A stretch of DNA of 30,803 bases, taken from JAENVU01 sp031362155 (GTDB lineage: Bacteria > Actinomycetota > Acidimicrobiia > IMCC26256 > JAENVU01). The position numbers and the translations under genes are program-made. How positions within the stretch are numbered: position 1 is the stretch's first letter; each line of letters begins with the position of its first letter. The stretch is from the NCBI GenBank assembly GCA_031362155.1, contig JANLRZ010000132.1, forward strand, positions 1 through 30,803, in the 5' to 3' direction. The notes under the pieces are model-generated. The model searched no databases. It was not told where the DNA came from and worked only from the letters and a program-made list of their open reading frames with translations. Positions 22,240-29,669 of the stretch are shown here, piece by piece.

Positions 22240-23786
22240 CGGCCGCCGGAGACGCTCGGTACGCTGCGGGGGTGACTCCGCCGGTAGGAACTCCTCACCA
22301 GATCGCCCCCCAACTCGAAGCCGACGCCGATCAGGCCCTCGAGATCCTCATGGATCCGAGCCTCGAGCCCATCGTCGACATGGTGCTCTCCAGCCACGGC
22401 GACCATTACCAGGCCCGCACCCACGACGGCTCGGTCTCGTTCCGGCGCACCGACACCGGATACGAGCGGCTCGGCGCGACCGGGACCGATCCGCTCGCGA
22501 ATCAGGCGACCGATACGTTCGCGCCACTCACCGACGAGCGAGCCAACGCCTACCCGCATCGCAGCGCCAACGCCTATCCCCACGCGTACGACACGATCGC
22601 CCAGCTGTTCGACCACCCGTCGGCTCCCGACCTGTGCGTGATCCACTCCGCTTCACACAATTGGGAGGACCAGGGCGGTCATCGCGGTGAGCACGGATCA
22701 CTCGGTGTGGTCCAGGCCCGCGCGCCGTTCGTGATCGCGGGCAAGGGCGTACGCAACGACGGGCTCGTTGCGCGCAGCGCCCGCCTGGTCGACGTGGCGC
22801 CCACGGTGCTCCACCTGCTCGGCGCGGCCCCGCGCGACGACGGCACGTACCTCTTCGGCCAGGACGGTGAGGTCCGCCACGACGTCCTCGACCTCGATGC
22901 CGGGCGCCCGCAGCACGTGGTCGGCTTTCTGTTCGATGGCACCAACCCCAACGTGCTCTACGACATGGCCGCGCGGGGCGAAGCGCCGAACGTCGCGCGG
23001 CTCATGGCCATGGGCACGTCGTACCAACACGGCGCGATGGCCAGCCTGCCCACGATCACGCTCGCGAACCACACGTCGATCATCACGGGCCGCCACCCGG
23101 GCCACCACGGAATTCTGAACAACGCGTGGTGGGACCGAGCCGCGGGCAAGCAGATCATCACGAACTCCGCCGCGACCTGGCCGTCCGCGATGGAGACGCT
23201 CGCGCCGGGAACCGAGTCGATCCACGCGGCGATCCATCGGACCTGGGCCGACGTCTTCACCGCGTCGTGCAACGAGCCGTGCGACGTCGGGGCGAGCTAC
23301 TCGACGTTCGACTTCTTCCGGCGTGGTGAGATCCCGCCGATCCCCGAAGACCCGATCGGCCTCCCGCACTCGACCGAGCGCTTCGTGCGCCCGTCGAAGG
23401 ACTATTCCTGGTCGACGATCGTGGATCACATGGGCGTGGAGCAAGCAGTCGGGATCCTGAGCGGCCACTACCGCGACGTCTCCTACCCGCAGCCGAAGTT
23501 CCTCTGGGTCAACTTCACCCTCACCGATTCGGCAATGCACGAAGGCGGACCTCACTCGGAAATCGCGGCGGCCTCGATCCGAGACTCCGACGCGCGCATC
23601 GGCGAGGTGATCGCCGCAGTGGAACAGGCGGGCATGTTCGACGAGACCGCGTTCGTGCTCGTGGCCGATCACGGCATGGAGGAGAACAACCCCGCGGTGC
23701 AAGGCGATTGGGGTGTGCCCCTGAAGGAGTCGGGCCTCACCTTCCGCGACGAGGCGTACGGCTTTCTCTACCTGGGCGTGGAGTAG
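22236..23786 (+). CDS. alkaline phosphatase superfamily phosphodiesterase/pyrophosphatase, circularly permuted motif order
   Basis: 516 residues, no signal peptide seen. The NPP-type active site starts at FLFDGTNPN (metal D234), followed by LPTITLANHTSIITGRHPGHHG with likely nucleophile T275 and N278, TDSAMHEGGPHS (D431, H435) and VADHGME (D478, H479). The last metal His, normally C-terminal of these, is instead in the N-terminal GGHRGEHGSLG (H149 or H153), followed by ARAPFVIAGKGV and ARLVDVAPTVLHLLGAAP (182-199), which usually end the fold. So the N-terminal 220 residues look like the C-terminal part of the domain. ANAYPH occurs twice (103-108 and 111-116). ATG 22236 overlaps the nucleotidyltransferase stop. 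Expected activity is phosphoester or pyrophosphate cleavage; substrate unknown. Confidence 0.8.
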   Translation: MTAAGDARYAAGVTPPVGTPHQIAPQLEADADQALEILMDPSLEPIVDMVLSSHGDHYQARTHDGSVSFRRTDTGYERLGATGTDPLANQATDTFAPLTDERANAYPHRSANAYPHAYDTIAQLFDHPSAPDLCVIHSASHNWEDQGGHRGEHGSLGVVQARAPFVIAGKGVRNDGLVARSARLVDVAPTVLHLLGAAPRDDGTYLFGQDGEVRHDVLDLDAGRPQHVVGFLFDGTNPNVLYDMAARGEAPNVARLMAMGTSYQHGAMASLPTITLANHTSIITGRHPGHHGILNNAWWDRAAGKQIITNSAATWPSAMETLAPGTESIHAAIHRTWADVFTASCNEPCDVGASYSTFDFFRRGEIPPIPEDPIGLPHSTERFVRPSKDYSWSTIVDHMGVEQAVGILSGHYRDVSYPQPKFLWVNFTLTDSAMHEGGPHSEIAAASIRDSDARIGEVIAAVEQAGMFDETAFVLVADHGMEENNPAVQGDWGVPLKESGLTFRDEAYGFLYLGVE

Positions 23787-24343
23787 TGGCGCCGCCGTCA
23801 CCGCGCCGCGGCCGAGCGCACACGGTGCGCGTCGGCGTCTGCGCCGGCGTCGGGCTCGCGCTTGCGCTCACGGGGTGTGGAAGCGATACCAAGGTGACGA
23901 CCACCGATGACGGCAAGGTCACCGTCACCGGCTCGGGCAAGAAGGCTCGGGTCACCATCCAGGGCGAGAACACCGACCTCACGTTCAACCAGCAGAAACT
24001 GCCGAAGGGGTTCCCGAGTGTGGTCCCACTCCCCAAGGGGTGGAAGTGGGTGGGGGCGACCTCGGGTACCGCGGCCGGCCGAGCACTCTTCCAGATCACC
24101 TACTCCATCGGCGGCGAGGCGGCGACGAAGGCGATCGCGGCGTACCAGGAACAACTGGCCACCAAAGGCTTCACCCTGGACCCGCCACCCGACGGCACCA
24201 TCACCGAAGACGGCGTCACCGACATGAACACCACGGGGAACGGCTGGCAGGTGAGCGCAGCCAGCGTGGCCGGGCCGACTCCACACACCGTGGTGGTCAG
24301 CGTCCAGCCGGAGGCACCCGGCGGGGATGGTCAGGCCGGGTAG
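23786..24343 (+). CDS. putative lipoprotein of unknown function
   Basis: 185 residues. After an Arg-rich head, a hydrophobic segment (about 16-29) ends in the lipobox LTGC with lipidated C31 followed by GSD. The mature part begins with a Thr/Lys/Gly-rich strand-like stretch (KVTTTDDGKVTVTGSGKKARVTIQGE), then LPKGFPSVVPLPKGWKW and a likely alpha-beta domain. I do not recognise a family. Start GTG 23786 shares one base with the preceding stop (TAGTG); a later GTG before VGVCAG is possible. The last 13 bases overlap the 3' end of convergent truA. Confidence 0.75.
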   Translation: MAPPSPRRGRAHTVRVGVCAGVGLALALTGCGSDTKVTTTDDGKVTVTGSGKKARVTIQGENTDLTFNQQKLPKGFPSVVPLPKGWKWVGATSGTAAGRALFQITYSIGGEAATKAIAAYQEQLATKGFTLDPPPDGTITEDGVTDMNTTGNGWQVSAASVAGPTPHTVVVSVQPEAPGGDGQAG

Positions 24344-25176
24344 CCGACGTCCCAGAGGCAGAGGCCGTTGGGCGGCGCGGTCGACCCGGTGGAGTTGCGA
24401 TCACCAGCGCGCAGCAACGTCAGCATGTCGCCCGGAGTGAGCTTGCCCAACCCGACGTCGACCAACGTGCCGACGATCGAGCGCACCATTCGCCAGCAGA
24501 ACGCGCTCGCCCGAATGTCGTAGCGCAGGATTCCGTCACCGAGGTCGTGCCACGACGACTCGAACACGCGTCGGACCGTCGTCTTCCCGGCCGGACCCTT
24601 CTTGGAGAACGCCACGAAATCGTGCATCCCGACGAACGGGTCCGCCGCCAATCGCAGCGCCGACAGGTCGAGCGGTTGACCGACATGCCAGGCGTAGCGC
24701 ACGCGGAACGGATCCGGTTCGGGCCGGTTGACCACCGTGTACTGGTACTCCCGCCAGGTCGCGGAATGCCGAGCGTCAAAGTCTGCGGGTTCGAGGGTGG
24801 CCTCGCGGACGACGATCTCAGGGGCGAGCATGCTGTTGAGGCTGGACTTCATCCGCGCGACATCGAGATCCGGCGCGACGGGAAACGACACGACCTGGCC
24901 CCAGGCGTGCACCCCGGCATCGGTGCGACCGGCGACCGCGAGTTGGGGTTCGGTCTGGAGCACGCGCGCCAGCGCCGAGCCGAGTTCGCCTTCGACGGTG
25001 CGTTGCTCCAGCTGGGTCGCGAAGCCACGGAAGTCGGTGCCGTCGTAGGCGAGCACCAACCGACACGATCGGAGATCGGCCGGTGCCGTCTCGGCGCTCG
25101 TCTTGGTGCTCGGCTCGAGCAGCGGTTCGACCGGTGGGTCGAGTGGTGGGTCGAGTGGTGGGTCGAACAAGGTCAC
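24331..25176 (-). CDS. truA: tRNA pseudouridine synthase A
   Basis: 281 residues. LVLAYDGTDFRGFATQ, the catalytic Asp in AGRTDAGVHAWGQ, DFDARHSATWREYQYTV, and the C-terminal FCWRMVRSIVGTLVDVG are diagnostic. TruA makes pseudouridine at positions 38-40 of the tRNA anticodon stem. Unusually, about 37 residues precede the core, starting with three DPP-containing repeats. GTG 25176 is the only good upstream start in frame, but TTG or GTG codons just before LAYDG would give the normal family N-terminus. It follows rplQ by 22 bases, as in many actinobacteria. Confidence 0.93.
   Translation of the reverse strand: MTLFDPPLDPPLDPPVEPLLEPSTKTSAETAPADLRSCRLVLAYDGTDFRGFATQLEQRTVEGELGSALARVLQTEPQLAVAGRTDAGVHAWGQVVSFPVAPDLDVARMKSSLNSMLAPEIVVREATLEPADFDARHSATWREYQYTVVNRPEPDPFRVRYAWHVGQPLDLSALRLAADPFVGMHDFVAFSKKGPAGKTTVRRVFESSWHDLGDGILRYDIRASAFCWRMVRSIVGTLVDVGLGKLTPGDMLTLLRAGDRNSTGSTAPPNGLCLWDVGYPA
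25133..25168 (-). repeat. 3 x 12-bp tandem repeat at the 5' end of truA
   Basis: Plus-strand unit ggtgggtcgagt, twice exact and once ending in aac. It encodes the FDPP/LDPP/LDPP head of the predicted TruA protein. Confidence 0.85.
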
Positions 25177-25198
25177 CGGACAGGCGCCGTGGGTGAGC

Positions 25199-25549
25199 TC
25201 AGACGAGTTCGATACGCGCCATCGGGGCTTGGTCGCCCGGGCGCGGGCCGAGCTTCAGGATGCGGGTGTAGCCACCGTTGCGGTCCTGATACTTCGGCGC
25301 GATGTTCTCGAACAGCTCGTGGGCGATCGCCTGGTCGTGCAGCGTGGCGACGACTTGGCGCTGGCGATGGAGGCCGCCCTTCTTGCCCTTGGTGATCAGC
25401 TTCTCCGCGTAGGGTCGCAGCGCCTTGGCGCGCGAGACCGTCGTGGTGATGCCACCGTGTTCGAACAACGCGATCGCGAGGTTCGCCATGAGCTGACGCT
25501 GGTGATGCGGATCCCCGCCGAGGCGCGGACCCTTCTTGGGGCGAGGCAT
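25199..25549 (-). CDS. rplQ: 50S ribosomal protein bL17
   Basis: 116 residues. MPRPKKGPRLGGDPHHQRQLMANLA, TTVSRAKALRPYAEKLIT and GGYTRILKLGPRPGDQAPMARIELV match bL17 throughout. It starts 6 bases after the rpoA stop, in the usual alpha-operon order. Confidence 0.98.
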   Translation of the reverse strand: MPRPKKGPRLGGDPHHQRQLMANLAIALFEHGGITTTVSRAKALRPYAEKLITKGKKGGLHRQRQVVATLHDQAIAHELFENIAPKYQDRNGGYTRILKLGPRPGDQAPMARIELV

Positions 25550-25555
25550 GTCTGG

Positions 25556-26494
25556 TCAGTCCTTCATCCGCAGCGAGAGGCCCCGCTCGTCGAGCTTCAC
25601 GAGCACTTCGTCGAGCGACTTCTGACCGAAGTTGGTGATGGCAAGGAGGTCGTCCTCGGTCTTCAGCACCAGCTGACCGATCGTGTCGACCCGAGCCCGC
25701 TTGAGGCAGTTGCGCGGCCGCTCGGAGAGGTCGAGCTCTTCGATGGCGAGTTCGAGGTCGGGCGAGGTCGCCAGCGTCGGCGACACCTCGCCGAGTTCGA
25801 GGCCCGGCTGCTCTTCGGACATGTCGGCAACCAGGCCGACCAGGTTCCGCAGGGTCGCACCGGCCGAGGCGAGTGCGTCACGCGGGGTGATCGAACCGTC
25901 GGTCTCGATCTCGAGGCCGAGCTTGTCGTAGTTCGTGGCCTGCTCGACCCGGGTGGGCTCGATGTCGAAGCTCACGCGCCGGACCGGCGAGAAGATCGCG
26001 TCGACCGGGATCACGCCGATCGGGGCGCCGGCCTTCTTGGTCTTCTCGGCCGAGGCATACCCCCGACCCTGCTCGACCGTGATGTCGATCGCGAGGCGAC
26101 CCTTCTCGGTCAGGGTGGCGATGTGGAGTTCCTGGTTCAGGATCTCCACGTCGGAGGTGGTCTGGATCGCCGCCGCGGTGACGTCGGCGGGGCCCCGCAC
26201 GTCGAGTCGCAAGGTGACCGGCTCCTCGGAGACGCACTGCAACACGAGGTCCTTGAGGTTCAGGATGAGGTCGGTGACGTCTTCCTTCACCCCCGCGATC
26301 GTGTCGAACTCGTGCAGGGCATCATCGAACCGAACCTGGGTGACGGCCCCACCGGGGATCGACGACAGCAGCGTGCGCCGCAGGCTGTTGCCGAGAGTGT
26401 GACCGAACCCGGGCTCGAGCGGCGAGATGGTGAATCGCTGCGTGTTGGCCTCGGGCTCGTCGGCCTCGATCTCAGGACGCTGAATAATGAGCAT
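25556..26494 (-). CDS. rpoA: RNA polymerase alpha subunit
   Basis: 312 residues. The N-terminal dimerisation domain has GFGHTLGNSLRRTLLSSIPG and VRFDDALHEFDTIAGVKEDV. The C-terminal domain has LDLSERPRNCLKRARVDTIGQL with the conserved promoter-UP and activator-contact residues, and ends in GLSLRMKD. ATG 26494 has GAGGAAG upstream. A strong hairpin lies in the 45-base gap after rpsD. Confidence 0.98.
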   Translation of the reverse strand: MLIIQRPEIEADEPEANTQRFTISPLEPGFGHTLGNSLRRTLLSSIPGGAVTQVRFDDALHEFDTIAGVKEDVTDLILNLKDLVLQCVSEEPVTLRLDVRGPADVTAAAIQTTSDVEILNQELHIATLTEKGRLAIDITVEQGRGYASAEKTKKAGAPIGVIPVDAIFSPVRRVSFDIEPTRVEQATNYDKLGLEIETDGSITPRDALASAGATLRNLVGLVADMSEEQPGLELGEVSPTLATSPDLELAIEELDLSERPRNCLKRARVDTIGQLVLKTEDDLLAITNFGQKSLDEVLVKLDERGLSLRMKD

Positions 26495-26509
26495 GACGCT
26501 TCCTCACAC

Positions 26510-26528
26510 CGGACGCTCGTAGCGTCCG
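26510..26528 (-). promoter_or_regulatory. 8-bp perfect hairpin between rpsD and rpoA
   Basis: CGGACGCT (26510-26517) and AGCGTCCG (26521-26528) pair with a three-base loop, 11 bases past the rpsD stop and 15 bases before the rpoA start. No U-run follows. It may be an attenuator, an RNA-processing site or a stabiliser. Confidence 0.5.
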
Positions 26529-26539
26529 AAATCGGGGGT

Positions 26540-27157
26540 TTACTTGGAGTAGAGCTCGACGATGAGCTGTTCGCGCACCGGGATGTCGATCTGTTCCCGC
26601 ATCGGGAGATCGCGCACCGTGGCTTGCTCGCCGCTGACCTCGAGCCACATCGGAACCGTGCGGTCGATGGTGTCGAGGTTGTGGCGTAACACGATCATGT
26701 TCTTGGCCTTCGGGCTGAACTCGACGACATCGTCCTTGCGGACCATGAACGACGGAATCGTGACCCGCTTGCCGTTGACCAGCACGTGACCGTGACGGAC
26801 CCACTGGCGAGACTGGTTGCGACTGCTCGCGAACCCGGCCCGGAAGACCACGTTGTCGAGTCGCTGCTCGAGCATGCGCAGCAGGTTCTCGCCGGTGATG
26901 CCCTTCTGGCGAGAAGCCTCGGCGTACAGGTTACGGAACTGCTTCTCGAGCACGCCGTAAATACGCTTCGCCTTCTGCTTCTCCCGCAGCTGGAGCATGT
27001 ACTCGCTCTCACGAATACGACCCCGGCCGTGGATACCCGGTGGGTAGGGCCGACGCTCGATCGGGCATTTCATCGTGTCGCACTTCGCGCCCTTCAGGAA
27101 GAGCTTCATGCGCTCGCGCCGGCAGAGCCGACACACGGGACCTGTGTACCTCGCCAC
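26540..27157 (-). CDS. rpsD: 30S ribosomal protein uS4, zinc-binding type
   Basis: 205 residues. MARYTGPVCRLCRRERMKLFLKG with C9, C12, C26 and C31 is the four-cysteine, zinc-holding (C+) form. The S4 RNA-binding domain RLDNVVFRAGFASSRNQSRQWVRHGHVLVNGKRV follows. uS4 starts 30S assembly. Start GTG 27157, 3 bases after the rpsK stop. Confidence 0.97.
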   Translation of the reverse strand: MARYTGPVCRLCRRERMKLFLKGAKCDTMKCPIERRPYPPGIHGRGRIRESEYMLQLREKQKAKRIYGVLEKQFRNLYAEASRQKGITGENLLRMLEQRLDNVVFRAGFASSRNQSRQWVRHGHVLVNGKRVTIPSFMVRKDDVVEFSPKAKNMIVLRHNLDTIDRTVPMWLEVSGEQATVRDLPMREQIDIPVREQLIVELYSK

Positions 27158-27160
27158 GAG

Positions 27161-27559
27161 TTAGACCCTCCGCCGCTTGGGAGGGCGGCAACCGTTGTGC
27201 GGAATCGGCGTGACGTCCTTGATGCCAAGGACCTCGATGCCAGTGTTCTGGATGGAACGAATCGCGGTCTCCCGACCAGAACCCGGGCCCTTCACGACGA
27301 CGTCGACCCGGCGAACGCCGTGCTCCATCGCCCGACGGGCCGCAGTCTCGGCCGCGAGCTGCGCCGCGAACGGCGTGCTCTTGCGGGAGCCCTTGAACCC
27401 GACGTTGCCCGAGGACGCCCAGGCAATCGTGTTGCCCTGCTGGTCCGAGATCGTGATGATCGTGTTGTTGAACGAAGACTTGATGTGCGCGATCCCGTGC
27501 GTGATGTTCTTGCGCTCACGACGACGGGGACGCCGTCCTCCTGCAGGAGGCTTTGCCAC
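27161..27559 (-). CDS. rpsK: 30S ribosomal protein uS11
   Basis: 132 residues. GIAHIKSSFNNTIITISDQQGN, WASSGNVGFKGSRKSTPFAAQ and the tail IKDVTPIPHNGCRPPKRRRV are standard. Start GTG 27559 shares one base with the rpsM stop (TAGTG), so the two are translationally coupled. Confidence 0.98.
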   Translation of the reverse strand: MAKPPAGGRRPRRRERKNITHGIAHIKSSFNNTIITISDQQGNTIAWASSGNVGFKGSRKSTPFAAQLAAETAARRAMEHGVRRVDVVVKGPGSGRETAIRSIQNTGIEVLGIKDVTPIPHNGCRPPKRRRV

Positions 27560-27936
27560 TACTTCCTCGCCTTCTTCTTACCGGCCACCGTCTTCTTCGG
27601 ACCCTTCCGAGTGCGCGCGTTGGTACGCGTGCGTTGGCCTCGGACGGGCAGACCACGGCGGTGACGGATGCCGCTGTAGGTGCCGATTTCGATCTTGCGC
27701 TTGATGTGACCGGCCACCTCGCGGCGCAGGTCACCTTCGACCTTGAGGTTGGCATCGATGAACGAACGCAGCGATGCCACCTCTTCTTCTGTGAGGTCGC
27801 GCACCCGGGTGTCTGGCGACAGACCCGTCTGCTGACAGATCAGCGCCGAGGTGCTGCGACCGATACCAAAGATGTACGTGAGCGAGATCTCGAGGCGCTT
27901 TTCCCTCGGGATGTCGACACCAGCTAGACGAGCCAT
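27559..27936 (-). CDS. rpsM: 30S ribosomal protein uS13
   Basis: 125 residues. MARLAGVDIPREKRLEISLTYIFGIGRS, IGTYSGIRHRRGLPVRGQRTRTNARTRKGPKKT and a Lys-rich tail match uS13 in full. ATG 27936 lies 31 bases downstream of the rpmJ stop. Confidence 0.98.
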   Translation of the reverse strand: MARLAGVDIPREKRLEISLTYIFGIGRSTSALICQQTGLSPDTRVRDLTEEEVASLRSFIDANLKVEGDLRREVAGHIKRKIEIGTYSGIRHRRGLPVRGQRTRTNARTRKGPKKTVAGKKKARK

Positions 27937-27967
27937 ACGTGACCTTGCACCTTCCTACACACGCGTC

Positions 27968-28081
27968 TCAACCCTGCCGCTGCTTGTGGCGCGGGTTTTC
28001 GCAGATGACCCGGACCGAACCGTGTCGGCGAATCACCTTGCACTTCTCACACATCTTCTTGACTGACGGACGAACCTTCAA
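27968..28081 (-). CDS. rpmJ: 50S ribosomal protein bL36
   Basis: 37 residues: KVRPSVKKMCEKCKVIRR at the start, then GSVRVICENPRHKQRQG. Cysteines 11, 14 and 27 and His 33 form the usual zinc site (C+ form). The start codon is TTG at 28081; no ATG or GTG is available at the family N-terminus. It lies 12 bases after the infA stop and 31 bases before rpsM. Confidence 0.96.
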   Translation of the reverse strand: MKVRPSVKKMCEKCKVIRRHGSVRVICENPRHKQRQG

Positions 28082-28093
28082 CGCGAGCCTCTG

Positions 28094-28354
28094 CTACTTG
28101 TAGCGGTAAGTGATGCGGCCACGGGCCAAGTCGTATGGAGTCAGCTCGACCTGCACCTTGTCGCCCGGAAGAATTCGGATGTAGTGCATCCGCATCTTGC
28201 CGGAGATATGGGCCAGGACTTTGTGTCCATTCTCGAGCTCGACGCGGAACATCGCGTTGGGAAGTGGTTCGACCACAGTTCCCTCAACGAGGATCGTGTC
28301 GTCCTTGGGCTTGGCTACGATGCACCACCAGGGGTCGGGGCGCGCGTGAAGCAC
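28094..28354 (-). CDS. infA: translation initiation factor IF-1
   Basis: S1/OB-fold protein: ILVEGTVVEPLPNAMFRVELENGHKVLAHISGKMRMHYIRILPGDKVQVELTPYDLARGRITYRYK is IF-1 in full. IF-1 occupies the ribosomal A site during initiation. The expected N-terminus is M-A-K-P-K, but the codon before AKPKDD is GTA (28318) and the one before it ATC. The only normal start in frame is GTG 28354, giving 86 residues with 12 extra ones (LHARPDPWWCIV). A GGTGG lies near the ATC/GTA, none near GTG 28354. The true start is open. A TAATCT box at 28386-28381 (minus) may be the -10 of its promoter. Confidence 0.9.
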   Translation of the reverse strand: MLHARPDPWWCIVAKPKDDTILVEGTVVEPLPNAMFRVELENGHKVLAHISGKMRMHYIRILPGDKVQVELTPYDLARGRITYRYK

Positions 28355-28445
28355 GCCGAGGTATTGCGGGGCGACCGGTGAGATTAGCCGCGCGCGCTCC
28401 GAAAAGAAAATTGAGCGACCAGAGATTTCGCGGCTGACCGCCAGG

Positions 28446-29669
28446 CTATCGGACCAGGGTCACCACACAGCGCAGCGCACCGACGGGTGGGTCCGACGCC
28501 GAGCCGGTCTCGGACCATGACTCGGTGCCATTTGGCGGGATATCCACCAGATCGCTCCACGAGTCGAGCTCGCCGGTGTCGTCGAGCCAGACAACGTCGA
28601 ACTCGGCCGTCACCGACTTCGCGTTCGAGTTCGTGGCCGTGCCTTCGACGAAGAGGTCGAACGAATCGGGGTCGAACCGACAGGAGCCAGGAGTCTGGGC
28701 CAGCGTGACCACCTTGGCCGGGTCCGGTTCGGGGTCAGGGACGGGGACCACCCCCGGATTCGTACCCGGATCCCCCGGATTCGTGCCGTTGGGGGCGCTG
28801 GTCGCGCTCGTGGGGCTGCCGATCTCGGTGCCGTCGGTCGTGGTGGTGGTCGAGGCCGTGGTCCGGGTGGACGACGACGTGCGGCTCCGGTCCTTGCTCT
28901 TGACCGCGGGCGAACTCGACGAGTTCGAGCTGTCACCACCGCTCGTGGCCATGGCCACGAACAGCACGATCACGACAAGCGCTCCGGCGGCGCCGGCTCC
29001 GATTCGACCCCACCGTCCGAATCGGGCCTGCCGGCGAGCGGCCTCCCGAGCGGCGATGGAGGGCAGGAGTTCGTCGACCGGCGCGGCCGGCGGCGCGGCG
29101 ACCGGCGTTGCGACCGCCACGGGCACGGTCGGATCGGCCAGCGCGTCGGCGAGTTCGGTGGGCTCGGTCGGGGGTACCGGTGCCGGGCCCGCAGCCGGCG
29201 CGATCGGTGTCGGGTCGGGTTCCGGCGTCACGGCCACGGTCGGGACGACCAACGGCGGCGGCGGTTCCGGAAGTGGAGGAGGCGGCGGAGGCAGCGGCGG
29301 CTCCGGCAGCGGAAGCGGCGGCTCCGGAAGTGGAGGAGGCAGCGGAGGCAGAGGCGGCGGAGGCAGAGGCGGCGGCTCGACCGGTGCCGTCGGGACGGCA
29401 GGCTCGGCGGGCGGCAACAACGGCGGCGCGACGAAATCGTCGGCAGTGGGCCCACTGGACGCGCTCGCCACCGTCGCCGGCTGTTCGGGGGCGGGCGGTT
29501 CGGTCACAGGGGCTTCAGGGGGGAGGGGCGGTGGCATCGGCGGCGGCGGCGGCGAATCGGCGGGCGGCGGCGGCGAATCGACGGGCGGCAACGGATCGGG
29601 ACCCGGGGGCTCCGCCGGAGGCTCACCCGAGCGGGGCGCGTTGCGGCGATTGCCGCGTGCCCGGCTCAC
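28446..29669 (-). CDS. proline-rich single-pass membrane protein with extracellular beta domain
   Basis: 407 residues in four parts. Residues 20-195 are extremely Pro-rich (runs of PPPLP, PEPPLP), probably disordered and cytoplasmic. A basic stretch (206-222) and one membrane helix GAGAAGALVVIVLFVAMAT (224-242) set N-in/C-out topology. A Ser/Thr/Gly/Pro linker (243-318) follows. The C-terminal domain (319-407) has two cysteines (330 and 401) that may pair, and FVEGTATNSNAKSVTAEFDVVWLDDTG resembles FxLYD-type beta-sandwich domains. The start is GTG 29669, overlapping the rfbA stop by 4 bases. Function unknown. Confidence 0.8.
   Translation of the reverse strand: MSRARGNRRNAPRSGEPPAEPPGPDPLPPVDSPPPPADSPPPPPMPPPLPPEAPVTEPPAPEQPATVASASSGPTADDFVAPPLLPPAEPAVPTAPVEPPPLPPPPLPPLPPPLPEPPLPLPEPPLPPPPPPLPEPPPPLVVPTVAVTPEPDPTPIAPAAGPAPVPPTEPTELADALADPTVPVAVATPVAAPPAAPVDELLPSIAAREAARRQARFGRWGRIGAGAAGALVVIVLFVAMATSGGDSSNSSSSPAVKSKDRSRTSSSTRTTASTTTTTDGTEIGSPTSATSAPNGTNPGDPGTNPGVVPVPDPEPDPAKVVTLAQTPGSCRFDPDSFDLFVEGTATNSNAKSVTAEFDVVWLDDTGELDSWSDLVDIPPNGTESWSETGSASDPPVGALRCVVTLVR

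Noticed and set aside
28430..28441. Terminator between the Pro-rich membrane protein and infA
   Set aside because: The GCGG/CCGC stem is only 4 bp, and the T-rich tract downstream is not adjacent to it.
29276..29600. Repeat array that might be read as CRISPR-like
   Set aside because: The short GC-rich repeats are codon-periodic Pro repeats inside a coding frame, with no constant repeat length and no spacers.
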